A stretch of 64,000 nucleotides of DNA, taken from Sycobia sp. Sy_11. Its lineage: Eukaryota; Arthropoda; Insecta; Hymenoptera; Epichrysomallidae. The notes under the pieces are model-generated. The model searched no databases, had not been told where the DNA came from, and saw nothing but the letters and a program-made list of their open reading frames with translations. Positions 22,069-34,389 of the stretch are shown here, piece by piece. The position numbers and the translations under genes are program-made. Numbering within the stretch: the stretch's first letter is position 1; the number at the start of each line of letters is the position of its first letter. The stretch spans positions 1 to 64,000 of the forward strand of contig JACCIC010000142.1 in assembly GCA_018907035.1 (NCBI GenBank), in the 5' to 3' direction.

Positions 22069-23116
22069 TGTAGTCGCTCTCCTGAGCGATATCGCGATCG
22101 GGATGGGAAAATAGCAATTAAGACTGAAATATGTTGACTTAATATAATATCGTCTGTTAGAGGAACAAGGATAATTCTAGGAGTAACGAGGAAAGGAAGG
22201 ATTTGAAACAGGTTAATCAAAAAGATCGAACGTTTAATACAAAAACTTTATTTTAAAGGAACTACAAATATCTCGAAGTGAACGACTTCGCGACAAAGGT
22301 AAGACCGTCGCCAGAGTCCGTAGTTTAGCGCAAATCGCCGTCGAAACGCCTAAACTTCCCCCTCCCCGGGCCCTTGCAATTCACGAAACTCGATGCACCG
22401 CATTGCTCTCATCAATTTACATCGTTTTAAGTATCTTTTCTAGAGCCGAGACAATTGTCACACAGAAGGTTTATTACGCCTCGGCGGAGGCCGCACCGGA
22501 CGGGGCGCGGCGTCATAAATCGCGCGGCCAAGGGACCCTTTTCCTACGCGAGAGGACTCTACGGCCGTAAACAGTCTTTACAATAATTACCTACGCTATT
22601 CCTGCATTTACCCAGATTTTCATCTGTGACGCAGGGAAAACCCCTCCAGGTGAAAACCTACGTCGGGAACAGCGTTTTTACAATACTGTATTACCATTAA
22701 TTCCCTCTAACGCAGTCGTTGACCAATAAAACTCAAGGTTTTGTTCTTTTTTCTGACGAACCCAGCACGCGCGAGTAAAGCCTCACCACGCCGCATTTGG
22801 TCTACATCTTGCAGACAACCATCGGGACCGTACGTTTCTTGACCAGGCGTCCGCGGAGGGAGTTCATGGCTCTCCCTTCGCCCCGCGTCCAACTCCTATT
22901 ACCGACTGTAACCAGCCGTTGGAGAGGAAAAAAAATGCCAAATATATATAAAGTCTGCGGCAGCAATATCCCTGGGATATTGCCCTCGCAAAATGTGGCT
23001 ACAGCATCCTTTATACGCTGCACACACAGGGTCTACGCACCTTTTTTCGTGCGCTGAAACGCCTATCCGCCGAAGTATTAGCGTGGCTCGTACTTTACCT
23101 ATGCCCGCCGGGAACA
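22069..23116 (-). mobile_element. Solo LTR of an unrelated retrotransposon, with TSD
   Basis: This 1048-bp insertion begins TGTAGTCGCTCTCCTGAGCG and ends GGCGGGAACA on the plus strand, giving TG...CA ends. It is flanked by the perfect 5-bp duplication TCGGT (22064-22068 and 23117-23121). Removing it restores the gag sequence seen at 8490-8520. It carries no coding domain, so it is a solo LTR left by recombination. Orientation is uncertain; I favour minus because a TATAAA-like run and a TGTTCCCGG start are seen on that strand. The termini do not match element A or B. Confidence 0.87.
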
Positions 23117-23121
23117 TCGGT

Positions 23122-23973
23122 TATGGGCTCGTTTACGCCCATTCGGATTTCGCCTAGTTGTTGCCTCACATGATGAGACGTGAGATTCGAACCGAACACC
23201 TCGAGTAACCGGCGAACGAAACCTTCGATGGTTTCATACTCCCGTCTCCCAAACATCGCAGGCGTTGCTTTTGTCAGCTTAAGCCTGAGGCGACGGTTGA
23301 CCTCTAGCTCTAAACTTTCGGGGACTTGGTCCTGGATTTGCCGAATCGCAGCAACAAACTCCAAAAGGTTGGTCCCGTCGAAATACGGAACCTTCGCAAT
23401 GCATTCGCGCAACAATTCTTTCGACATTCCGTAGTCGACCGTTGACATTTCATATCGCCGTCCGCGGGTTTCGAAACCCCTATGTGCACGCGATGATTCA
23501 ATCCCATACCCGTCACATTCGCGCTCCCTGACGTACTCAGGTTGTCCCCAGCGCGGTCCGCATCGCATGTTTCTACGCGCGTTGTCGTATTGCGCGTCAC
23601 GTCGCGGCGTTTCGTCGCGGTCGTACACGATCTGTACGTCGGCGGATTCGTCGCGGCTACGGATCGTCGGGAGATGACGATATTCGGACATCGTCGCCTC
23701 GCTTACGCTATCCCCGTGGCACGAATCGCATGACCGGTATTCAGAACCTCGTGAACGCGGCTGCTGGGACTGGAAAGCGTCCCAACGAGCTTCCGCACGT
23801 TCCAAGCGTGCGACGAGGTCGTCGATCACAGCGTGCCGATCATTCTTCACGGCCCTATATTGCGTGAGATTCGCCTCATGTACCCTAAGGCGAGCCTCGC
23901 GCTCAGCCAAGCGGTCTTCGCGCTCGCGTAATTCCCGCATCTTGGCCTCAAATTCGGCCGACGTGTATGCCAT
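23122..23973 (-). pseudogene. gag: Element A Gag N-terminal part (minus copy)
   Basis: This starts at the ATG at 23973 and matches the left Gag with scattered differences (for example Arg for His in SKELLxECIAK and Gly for Cys in VFxSNLTS). It is interrupted after NEPIT by the solo LTR; the rest of capsid resumes at 22063. The charged N-terminal coiled-coil region is intact. Confidence 0.87.
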
Positions 23974-24066
23974 GTTCAAGCGCAATTCTATTACCTACGA
24001 TTCGAGCTAAAAGGGAGGACTTTGAGGACGTTAGCCTCAAAGGGGGCCTGGCTTCTAATTTGAAGA

Positions 24067-24104
<38 letters not shown>

Positions 24105-25660
24105 TAGTAAAGTATATATTTCACTAGTTTACTTTATTTATATAGTAAAGAGACGTGAAGCAGGAGGACAGAGACGTTAGCTCTGGGGGTGAAGGAGGGG
24201 GCTCCGAGGCACTAGCTCCGAGGGGCCTACGCAATTTGACGTATAATATACCCCGGGGAAACTCGGACACACTAGGTCCGATGGTCCTACCTCACACGCG
24301 CGAGAGTAGAATACATAGATACAATATAATATGATAAATATATATATAAGTATATAATAGTGGATATAAACAAGTAACAAATAACGTTGATTATCTATGG
24401 AGAAGAATCCAAAAAAAACTGGGAGGAGATGACAAACAAAGTCAAAAAAAGTATTAACTAAAATTCTAATCTAAATGTTATTGTTTATTTTAATTTAAAA
24501 TTCCAATATTTTAATTTCAATTTTAGTTTGAATACAACACCGAAAAAGAAATTTCAGTAAAAGAAATTTTTTTTCCTCAAAATTTTAAACTGTAAGTATC
24601 GTCTAGATATAGAAATTATTATATTATATTATATTAGTCCTTTTATTATTACTCGAGCATGTATATATCTCGCGTCGCAAAGGTATAAATTAGGGGGCGG
24701 GGTAATCTCGCATCTACCGTCGCCGAGGGGATTATCCCTAATTCGCGCCTAATGACCCTGTCGCCCCGGTTATTACCGTAATTTGGCGTCTAATTACACC
24801 GTCGCGACAGAGAATAGCCTAATGTAGATTTTGTCCCTGGTTTAATTAATAAATCTTTAACTTAATAAAGTTACAATATACAATATATAAAAGATAATAA
24901 TAACTTAAAAAATTCTACCCAATTTGTCAAAAATCTAGTTATCAAGATCAAATCAAAAAAGGTAATTTGCGTAATACCGCAAAACAAAACCGAACGAAGA
25001 TAACGAGAAAAAATTTTATTATTAAAATTATTAAAATTATTTAAAATCTAATATCATTAGCTCCGTCCAGATAGCGCACAAGCGAAAGTAACTGAATCTA
25101 GAGATTTCTACAGATCCGGACACACAGATAAAAACGGTGCTAACACGAATAGTAGATGATATACTGCGAGCAATAATAACAATAGATAATACAATAAATA
25201 CCAAATCAATAGAAACTTATACGGATAAATTTCGATGAATATAAAAATATTAATATATTCTACACAATTTGAAAATGCACGTAATCAAAAGTGAACGAAA
25301 TGCCGTTATGAAATGCCGCGATAAAGGAGGTTTCTTGGAACAATTATTAACTAATTTTTATCAAAAGATTACTAACGTATTAAATCATCATGATATTTAA
25401 TTCGCGTTAAATTTAAAAGTTTAGCATACAAGAAAACTACAACTATTTCCAACGGAATTTCACCAAAACAAAAAAAACAGGCAGAATACAGGTTTTAAGT
25501 TAAAATAATGCTTCGCGATCGAAGCACGTAATTTACTGCGTGGATCCCCTATCTTATTGAGAAAAAAAAACGGTGCCTATGATAGGCGTTCCGAACTCCT
25601 AACGAAAGAAAAGGAATACCACTTACCTGGTGAATCTCGCCGACGGCAAACACCACTTCT
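23974..25660 (-). other. Element A leader (minus copy)
   Basis: This is the counterpart of 5461-7649, with several length differences. It keeps the splice donor (ACTTAC at 25621-25626 on the plus strand) and the acceptor (24007-24008), plus the hairpin row (24018-24290) and the GC-rich block (24690-24840). A T tract of about 30 bases at 24072-24101 has no counterpart at that place in the left copy. Confidence 0.8.
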
Positions 25661-26971
25661 TGACGTTCCCTCCTCTCTTTGAAGGTCGCTGCGGCGGCTG
25701 TCGGTGATGCGCACCAGGTCGATGATTCCCTTTTCCCGCGAGGGTACTAAGGGCGCTTTTTCCCGCGAGGGTACTGGAGACCTTTGACGGCGTATCCCAC
25801 CGCTGTCACCAAAAATTTTCCTCCTCCTCTGTTACGTCCCGTCGGAAGTAGCCGTCTTTGCGTGGCGATGGCGAAGGCAGAGAGGGCACGGCGGGCTGGC
25901 TTGACCACTTCGACGGCAACGGTCCTCAGAGGATGCTCGGGCAGCACTGTCACCACTCACTTCTGGATAAAAGGGAAGTAAGAACCCTGTTCGTAGATCG
26001 TGGGTGAACGCACGGCACTGATTTAACACACTCTGTGATAAAATGAATGAGGATAGAATAGAAGAGGCAAAGGCACAGGTTCGTGAAAAGAAATTCAAAA
26101 ACGGTATCAATATTTAATTTAAATAATGGCTTTAATAAAACACTACTTGGAACTACAAGCAAAATAGACACATTATTCGCGAAACAAGATACACGTAATA
26201 ACACACACCGCCGCAAATAACGAACTGAATTGACACTGACGCGGCTTTAAAAAAAAACCTTTCTAAACACTCTTCGCGATAACCACACACAAATCAAAGC
26301 ACGCAAAATCACTCCACTGCAATACACAAAACCACGCGATCACGAAAGTTACTCGTCGCAACCGGAGCTGAGACGAGTCTGTCCGCCGTTCATCTAGCAT
26401 CCAGCTCATCACCTCGGTTCATGCTCATCGCTCCGCCCACCTCCCTCGCGCCGCTCGCTCATTGGCACGGTTGCGCCGAAAAGCGAGTGGTGGGGGAAGA
26501 GCGGCGGTCAGGGGCGTGACGACGCGCTCTAATTGGACGACAGCCTTCGTCCCACTCTATTCTCTATATTCATCATTCTTTATTCGTATCATATTCACCA
26601 TTCATCGTTTATTCTTGTATTTATTACATTCCGCACACATCATTTACTTACTATATTCACTATGTTCATCATTCTTTATTCACGTCATATTCATTACTCA
26701 TAGTTTATTTTGTTGTTTATTATATTTATTATACACATAACAAAACATTCATTTTGCACACATCATTATTATACAATTCCATTTGCTATTTCTTATTATT
26801 TATTAGTTTCTACAATAAATAATAAGAATTATTATTAATAATAAGAATTACTACAATTCTCCCACAGGTCATACATTCACATCACACACGAATGGAACAA
26901 ACAAATGTCAACACGCGTGCAGGCGCCGCGACCACGCGCGCAAGGAACGAGGTCATCCTCGGGACGCAACA
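25661..26971 (-). repeat. Element A, 5' LTR (minus copy), internally deleted
   Basis: This 1311-bp LTR has the same termini as the others. Compared with 13311-14767 it lacks about 146 bases (break near 26559). Because it lies outside gag it is the 5' LTR of the minus-strand element, which therefore spans 13311-26971. Flanks CTCTG (right) and TTCTC (left) do not form a target duplication. Confidence 0.92.
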
Positions 26972-27850
26972 CTCTGCAGCGGGAAATGTTATTCGCATCT
27001 TATCCGGATGAGGCAGCATCATGTTCAATTCAACATACAGTTTCAATTGTTCATTTACAATAATTAGAACAGATTTTGATCTTAAATTATTTCCAATAGA
27101 ATGTTATTTAATGTTAATTGTTATTGTTCTTTATATTTCTGCATCAGAGTTAAAAAAAGATTTAGAACGAATTCATAGATCGAGATTTTTGAGTTTAACA
27201 TATTTTTTATTCATATTCATCCGTTGAATCTTGATTATTATTTGAAGAAATTATAATTTTTCATTTGGAACAGCTGATTTGAAGATGCTGTTTACTACTT
27301 CTTAACGCCGAAGGCTTACATACAACTTTATTAACGATGATTCGGACGGATAATTAAAGCTAATCTTTCTACGCAGACCATGATTTCTTTTTAAGATGTA
27401 ATTAAATGTTGTAGAAAAACTACTACATTTAATTTAGAGATATAGAGGTTGAAATTGGCATCCTTATTTATATTTTATAAACATGTGATTACTTTAATGT
27501 ATAATTTACTTATAAAAAATATGTTTTATTGAAGATATGTTTTAGAAAACAGTTTATAAAAGATACATACATGTTCATGATATGCAGAGTACGATACAAT
27601 TTCAAAAATATTTTTCTTTGCTGAACGTTTTATATCTAGGTTTAATAAAATATACGATCCACTAATCATGTTCTCTAGTAAGTTTTTAATAAATTAAATT
27701 TTAAGTTATAGATTTGTGAAAAAGGCAAATTAAACCTGTTAGATATTTTATATTAGTATGCAGATAACGAGTTACTATCACCAATTTCAGACATACAGTA
27801 TCAAAGGATTAAGAAACGGAATATTTTAAGAGATATAAAATGTAACAAGT
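26972..27850. other. AT-rich unique-looking sequence, no gene seen
   Basis: This is AT-rich DNA to the right of the composite element. Short open frames (for example 27021-27227, 68 residues rich in Phe, Ile and Leu) have no recognisable domain and look like chance frames. Confidence 0.5.
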
Positions 27851-28196
27851 TTATTTAAATTTGGGTTTAGTAAATATAATTGGTATTGGTCTTGATCGAA
27901 ATATTATCTTCTTTTTTATTATTGCACTTAAAGTATAGACAGGTAGAATACTGTTATTTTTATGTTTCCTTTTTTTATTTTCATAATTTTTATTCAAAAT
28001 TGCATCTAGTACAGCAATCGGTTTCTCCAAAAGTACTTCTTTTCCTTCCAAAATATAGTTACCAATTATTAAAATTACATCATCCTTGTTTGTATAATAC
28101 AGTTCTCCAATTTTTGCATTTTGAATATATGTTATTATAGATTTCAAATTTCCATGAAGTTCAATAGCTCTCCAACATACAACATTATCATGAAAT
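27851..28196 (-). CDS. Terminal exon resembling CTF8/CHTF8
   Basis: Read on the minus strand, a 3' splice site (TTATCATTGCAG) precedes an open exon starting in FHDNVVCWRAIELHGNL and ending at a stop at 27851. The translation carries the CTF8 family pattern: IELHGNL, then IGELYY, VILIIGNYIL, LLEKPIAVL, and a late IIKKKIIFRSRPIPII block. CTF8 is a small subunit of the alternative RFC clamp loader that acts with CTF18 and DCC1 in sister-chromatid cohesion. About 115 residues are covered, nearly the whole family length; the first exon, with the start codon, was not found. Recognition rests on memory of the family pattern. An AT-rich region surrounds it. Confidence 0.72.
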
Positions 28197-29250
28197 CTGC
28201 AATGATAAGACTAATCATATTACTGCAATAAAAATAGAACAGCATCATATAAATATTAAATAGATGCACAATTATGTAACTGAGTTATTATTTTTATTGA
28301 ATATTCTTCCATTTAACTATACAAAATAAAAATTTGAAGTCTACTAATTATTAAAATGTAATACACATCATAATATTTAACCATAATACACATCGTATCA
28401 TAATACACATCATAATATATACCTAAAGCAATATTTATAAATAATACATTATATTGTGGCACGATAGCATGACGAAGAAGTGTTAGAAATTCATCGACAT
28501 CATGCGACGCTACACTATAAAGAAGTGCGTTTCAAAGGTAAGTATAGCAGACACTGATTCTTACACCCAACTTATATAAAATATTATAATATATTATAAA
28601 AAAATATTATAAAAATATTAATTTAATACATAATTTAATTTAATTTAATAGATTAAAAATTACGAAGAATTTCTTGATGGCAATAAATATATATTATTAT
28701 ATATTACAATAATATATATATTGCATCTTTTGTACCCCCCAGTCATAAAACTTTTGGGACAGACTGTGTACTTGCGTTAATGAAGTTTCTAAATTAGAGT
28801 TTTTTTTCTGCTTTCGCCATATTTCTCATTATCTGCTAGATCAATGATCATTAAATAACATGCATAATTGTAGCATACATAATTTATTTTCTCGACTACG
28901 AACAAACTTCGTAGACTTTGGAATTGTATACTAGAAGAAATTAAAATTTGTGATTCGATTACAGCTTTATTAAAAATAAGATGTAAGTATTGTCTAGATT
29001 TAATTGTTTCTTAACTAAGTATTCAATTTCAGATTCTAAGTGATGTTATCTTGTACTTAAAATTATTGTTATGTAACAACTATTGTGTATCATTATCATG
29101 TATTTAAAACTATATTTAATGAAATTAATCCATGTTACATACATTTTTTTGTACAATGTTTGCAATCAGAAATTTATTTCTTACATTTATATCAAAACCA
29201 TATTAACGTTTATTTATTAGCGAATAATTAAATAAAAAACTACAGTACTA
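28197..29250. other. AT-rich intergenic or intronic DNA
   Basis: No supported gene. It may hold the missing upstream exon of the CTF8-like gene. Near 28740-28780 the sequence ACTTTTGGGACAGACTGTGT resembles the end of a mariner-type element, but no partner end was found. Confidence 0.4.
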
Positions 29251-29745
29251 TTGAATGTACAATTAAGTTTCCAGAGTTTGTCAAAGGCTGACGTCATCAG
29301 TTGGTCCCGGGAAGAAATTTCAGACCTCACATGTTATATTTATAGGTTGTATATTTGTAAACAGTTTGCATTATTATATTTGAGCATTTCTTTCGGTATT
29401 GTGTATTGTATCGAGTCGAATCATGTCAAGTGTGTAAAGCTCTTATTATATTCTTTAATATGAGGAGAAGTGTGACTGAGGACTAGCGTTTGCTTTCGAA
29501 AACTTATGAGACGAAATGTATTGGTGAATCAACGTGCTGCGAGTGGTTCAAACGGTTTAAAAGCGGTAAATTTTTAAGTTGAAGAGAAAAATCGCAAGCA
29601 GAATTGGATGCTGGAAAATTAACCTGCTGCATCATTGATCGTCACGCAAGTCATTCTCCTAAAAGCATTGGGATTCATTCAAAAGTTTGAAAATTAAGTG
29701 CCATAAGAATTGAATTCGGAAGATATTGAACAGTGATTTCGGATA
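29251..29745 (+). pseudogene. Mariner transposase 5' fragment, degenerate
   Basis: This is similar over its length to the mariner at 63186-64000: a shared leader (CCCGGGAAGAAAT..., AGGTTGTATATTTGTAAA) and then broken frames with CCEWFKRFKSGKF and KSIGIHSK. In intact mariners the first of these is the end of the DNA-binding region. Multiple stops and frameshifts are present, and there is no catalytic domain. It ends near 29745, where a retrotransposon fragment begins. Confidence 0.7.
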
Positions 29746-29749
29746 TGCA

Positions 29750-29953
29750 TTGTATTATCGAAGAAAAAGGACAGTGCTGTTACAAAGCGCTCTATTGATC
29801 GAAGATGTATTGGATGACTTCATGGAAGCCAGAGTATTTTCCATGATTGATTTGAAGAATGGATTTTTCCTTGTCGACGCTGTGAAAGAGAGTCGAAAAT
29901 ATACCTTGTTCATTACACAGGAAGGACAGTATGAATTTTTTGTGCTATGGTGA
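29750..29953 (+). pseudogene. Ty3/gypsy-like RT fragment
   Basis: A short open stretch reads LLIEDVLDDFMEARVFSMID followed by LKNGFF and a KYTLFITQEGQYEF segment, the motif A region of a Ty3/gypsy reverse transcriptase. It stops at 29953, before the catalytic YxDD. It directly follows a mariner fragment. It matches neither element A nor B closely. Confidence 0.65.
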
Positions 29954-30239
29954 CATCATATACATTATTTACTCGGTTCAGAAGATACGTGTTTGTCGAG
30001 TTGATAAGAATAAGAATGGTATTGGTTTACATTCAGTTTTTATGGATGAATTCTAACGATGGCGATAAGCCTGAACCCGAAGGACAATATGAACACAACA
30101 AGGTGAAATGGAATAAATAAATAAGTGAGTTTTATAAATATAGTACATTATAGAGAATAGCTGTTAAATGCTACAACGTTCTAAACATTTTTTTTAAATT
30201 GTATTTAACGTCAGTATTTAGTGTTATATCTGTAGTACA

Positions 30240-30393
30240 GTATATATATCTATATATATAGAATACGCACACGTTACATACTCTCTAGCATTCACTTTAA
30301 TCTTCCATGCGGAATTCTATTCTGCGCGCCGACTGCCTTTACATCTATATACATATATATATTCTCTATATATATTATATCTATATATATATA

Positions 30394-30450
<57 letters not shown>
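30240..30450. repeat. (TA)n microsatellite cluster
   Basis: Nearly pure TA repeats with a few interruptions, densest at 30390-30448. Isoleucine/tyrosine-rich open frames here come from the repeat. Confidence 0.9.
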
Positions 30451-30454
<4 letters not shown>

Positions 30455-31600
30455 CCGCAGATTCGGACTATTACTTACGGTTATCTGCATGTGTGTGCGT
30501 GGACTCTTCCACGCCGCTGCTAGAGAACTCCGCTAAAAAGGGGGACAGGGAACGGGGAATGAATTACGCGGTATACTTGATCAGATTTTGACAATGTTCA
30601 TATTTATTCACGTATGAGACTAATTTACAGAGTTAGACTAGTATGTACGCAATGTACTAGTTGCGGGTTTCGCGACAATACAATAATTATTTACATTGAT
30701 ACGCAATCACATAAAATACGCGGGGACGGGGAACACGGAATGAGACGTAACTATCTACGACACGGGGAACTACAGTACATGGCGGAACGCTATTTTACGG
30801 ATTATGCACTGCAATACAATAGAATTTACAAAGCTAATAAATTACGAAAACTATATGACAAAATACGCGAGATGCGCAATATAGGTTACGCGCACATAGC
30901 CGCGAAGCTGCACGAGTGGTGATCGTGACGCCTGGACACGGCGGTGGGTCAGGAGCCTAGCTCTACACACTTATAAATTAATACAATAAAAAGAATACAA
31001 AGCTAAGTAGCTTTGCCACCGACGACGATGCTGTCGCTGGCTTGAAGCTCGCGGCCGCCGCCTGGTATGAGAGCAGCTGGAGGCGCTCTCTCTCTCACTC
31101 TCTCACTCACTTACGCGGACGCGCAAGGACGTGGTGGCCGCGCTGCTAGTTCTCGCTTCTGCGTTCGCGTGGCTGCGGTTCTTAGCTGCTGATGGCGTCG
31201 CTACTCGCGACGTTACACGACGGCAGCGCGTGTGCGCTTCCTCCAGATATACAACGCTCACAGTCCGGGGCTGCTGTAAGGATATCGTCGCGTCATCTCT
31301 GCTCCTCCGATGGGCTCGCACGTAGTTTACATAGATGTAAACTTACAACACGCCAACCGCGAAGGACGATACTAAGGCGACCTTAAAACTGTGGGATTCG
31401 AAACGATATAAAACGAAACGAGAAAAACAATATTGAAGCGGGACGGATAAAACTACGTCGGACTATCTGAAGATCAGAGACCGAAGTGAAGTTCATTTTG
31501 AACTTCATACCTATCGTTGCGCTTCCAGCCCCCTCGCGCGTACTATTTCGCGAACTCACGCGGACACTCGCGGTTTCACGCGAGCGCTCTGACCTACCAC
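30451..31600. other. GC-richer segment, unidentified
   Basis: Base composition rises sharply against its surroundings. An open frame at 30614-30922 (102 residues, charged C-terminus with YKANKLRKLYDKIREMRNIG) might be a remnant gene, but I recognise no domain. A purine run, TAAAAAGGGGGACAGGG, lies near 30531. CG-containing words are common between 31020 and 31350. Confidence 0.35.
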
Positions 31601-32172
31601 CACCGTTCGGGCGGTTACAATATATATATATATATATTTTATGCTTTAAGCATACGCATACATCAGCGTGTATGTATGCACCACTGCAGACGTATGCAGC
31701 AGCACATACATGTATACGCATTGCATTACTTCATTTCACATGCATGCGCGCGCGCCTTAGATTTTACAAAAATTCTATTTTTAGTTGTTTAAACAATCAG
31801 TGGTTTATTAATAATAATTTAATAATAATCTTCAAATAGTTAACTATTAGTTCTATCAACTTATTACATTTTGTAAATGCTTTAATTAACATTCGAGCAC
31901 AAATAAATAAATGGTTCAATATTTATTTATTTAACTATATAATAAATTATATATTCAAATTTATTTACCATCTAGTATAATTAATTTATTGTTAATTATC
32001 ACAATATCGGCAGCGCGTGAATTAATTTCTAATCTTCCGCGCGTGAATATTCTTTCTTTCTCTCTCTCTCACTCAGCAGCATTTTGACTAGCCTGCTTTC
32101 TCTCACTCACTCTACCGCGCGCGGGTATACATTCTTTTCTCTCTCACTCCAACAGGCAAGTTGTCGGTCGCG

Positions 32173-32203
<31 letters not shown>

Positions 32204-34030
32204 CATTCTCTTACTCCAACGTGCTTAACCAGTCAAGCGCGCTGTCTCACTCAACCCCGTACGCTAGTGCAGTTAAGCTGCGCTCTATCTCATTTTAATG
32301 CGATTGCATGACAGATTGCACTGTCACACTCATTCGCGCGCGATGGTATGATCACGCTCTCTCTCCAGTGCGCTTGTACAGTCAAGCACACTGTTCACTC
32401 ACACTTGTATGGCGCATGCATATACGGGAGTTCTATCTCGTAGTGCCGCTATGTCGCGCATACTATCTTCCTACTCGCTTCTCTGTAGTGCATTCGAATT
32501 TCACTATCTATTTATTTTTCTTTTATAACAATACTTATTTAATTTCAGCGTAATTATTATTTATTGACTTTCCATTTTAAACTTTGCCATTTCACGTGTG
32601 AAATAATACCACACGTGCATTCTGCAAAATTTTCAACTTAGCAAATTAAAAATTTGAACTATTTCAACAATATACAATTATTTGCAATATTTTATAATAT
32701 TGCGAATGAGTGTGTTTTACACTTATTACATTCGACACACGTAAGTACATAGATTAGTACCTATTGTGTTTCATGTATATATAAAAGAAAACGTTTAATT
32801 CAATTTATAAATGATGAATTTCATTTGCAAAATGTATATGTATGTTTAAGTATATGTATGTGCATATTACTATAGTTTATCGAGGCTACTATATTACTAT
32901 AGTTATATATTGTATACTATATATATAGTAATATGTAGTATATATATTATATACTACATATTACTATAGTTTATTTATATGAACTTGTCTCGCGCAAGTA
33001 TACATGCGCGCTACCGTCCATGCTTCGCTCAATTCGCTGTACAGTTCAGCCACTCGTACTCAGACATACATAGTCGCATCATCACATCTCATTCTCTATC
33101 CATTCTTTGCGTAAACAAAGTTGCACGTGCGCGCAAATCGTTGCGACAGCGCCGCTTCGACTCTCGGTTTTCTTGGAATCTGTTTTTCTGATCGAAATGA
33201 ATTTTACCTCCCCTTTCTATTCTTTCTAATTAACTTTTCGCGCGCTTTCTCATTTTCGTGTGAATTCTTTTATTCTTTCGAATTTTCGAATTTTTCTTTT
33301 GCAATTTTCAGAGATCGCGCACTTCTCTGTTTTTAAAATTTACACTTTCTACTATTCAAAATTTCGTGCTTTTACTTAACGTATTCCCGATTTTTATAGA
33401 ACTTTCTCTCATTCTTTGCACACACTCTTTTCTAATTTTCTGATCTACTCTATTTTTCCGACTCACTCTCTTCACACCTTAATCTTAGTTACTTACTCGT
33501 GATCGGATTGTTATGAATTAGATTACTAATCCTTCCTTCCTTCAAATATTTTATTCTTAACAAATATTATAATAAAATAATAATGCAATAATACAATATT
33601 GTAAACTAAAACTCTTTGGTTTTGAGTTCTAGTGAGTGTAGACCTTCACTTTCACTATAACGTTTTCTAAAGGCCTTTTTCACTCCCGCACTCACTACCG
33701 AGAATTTATGAAATTTTCCCGGTCAACCACGTGCTTTTACACCTTCGCGTCTTAAACTCAATAAATAGATTTCTTGTAAAACTATAATAAAAATTAATAA
33801 GACAAAGAATATCGATAAGCAACGAGTCTTTATTAATACGTCTGATCTAAAGAAGCTACCAGTACGAACTAGGCGTATAGCGAGGCGGCGCACAGCCGCC
33901 GAGCAGAGCACTCTCATATTACATACTTACACATGTTCCAATTAGTAAGAAGTGCGTAGGGCTAACGTCTTGTGTTCCAGCAATATCAATTATGTCAGTG
34001 TATGATTAGAGTAAATATATATTTACCGTC
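31600..34030. other. Low-complexity region, no gene seen
   Basis: This contains a short (TA)n (31618-31640), a CT-rich block with (CT)n at about 32173-32197, and an AT-rich perfect inverted repeat of 19-bp arms at 32926-32966. Open frames are short and made of Ser/Leu- or Phe-rich low-complexity peptide. Confidence 0.6.
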
Positions 34031-34035
34031 AAATT

Positions 34036-34233
34036 CTAGACTGCCAGTTTTTCCCTACCTAGCTCTTCAGATTCCTCTGTAATCTCTGCTTCAAGCAGAT
34101 TCTCAATCGCTTCTATCGACTCCTTGGTCTGGAGAAGTTCTTTGACTAGTTTTTCAAGCGCTTTATATTTGTCTTGGCTCACATTACAAGTTGACACCTC
34201 TATAGAGGTGGATAAGTTGTATACAATATGCAT
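34036..34233 (-). CDS. Small coiled-coil open frame, unrecognised
   Basis: A 65-residue frame with a heptad-like acidic/basic stretch (QDKYKALEKLVKELLQTKES, then EAIENLLEAEITEESEELG). It could be a coding remnant of a retroelement or a short exon. No splice sites or homologue were established. Confidence 0.25.
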   Translation of the reverse strand: MHIVYNLSTSIEVSTCNVSQDKYKALEKLVKELLQTKESIEAIENLLEAEITEESEELGREKLAV

Positions 34234-34389
34234 TATCGTGTGTCTAGTTACTATCTAGTAACTGAGTTATGCACCAAGCAATACATTACCGATGGAAGGC
34301 CTATACCAAGACGGTTTCGCAAAGGTATCGAAACTTTTGTTTCGAAGAATTCGATGATTCGGCATTTCAAAACATTTTCTATCACTGCG

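Noticed and set aside
13311..26971. Target-site duplication for the minus-strand element A
   Set aside because: Flanking five-base words (TTCTC and CTCTG) do not match.
28423..28514. Possible minus-strand exon (VASHDVDEFLTLLRHAIVPQ)
   Set aside because: It has a fair acceptor and donor, but joining it to the CTF8-like exon gives the wrong frame, and no family is recognised.
30307..30591. Ile/Tyr-rich frames in TA repeats (also 45277, 52547, 52582, 54022, 54045, 61252)
   Set aside because: Products of TA repeats and not coding.
31103..31721. Arg/Ser/Ala-rich open frames on both strands near 31.1-31.7 kb
   Set aside because: GC-rich DNA has few stops in any frame; no domain or conserved pattern is visible.
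32926..32966. Near-perfect AT palindrome as a functional element
   Set aside because: TA-rich sequence easily forms such palindromes by chance; nothing else supports a role.
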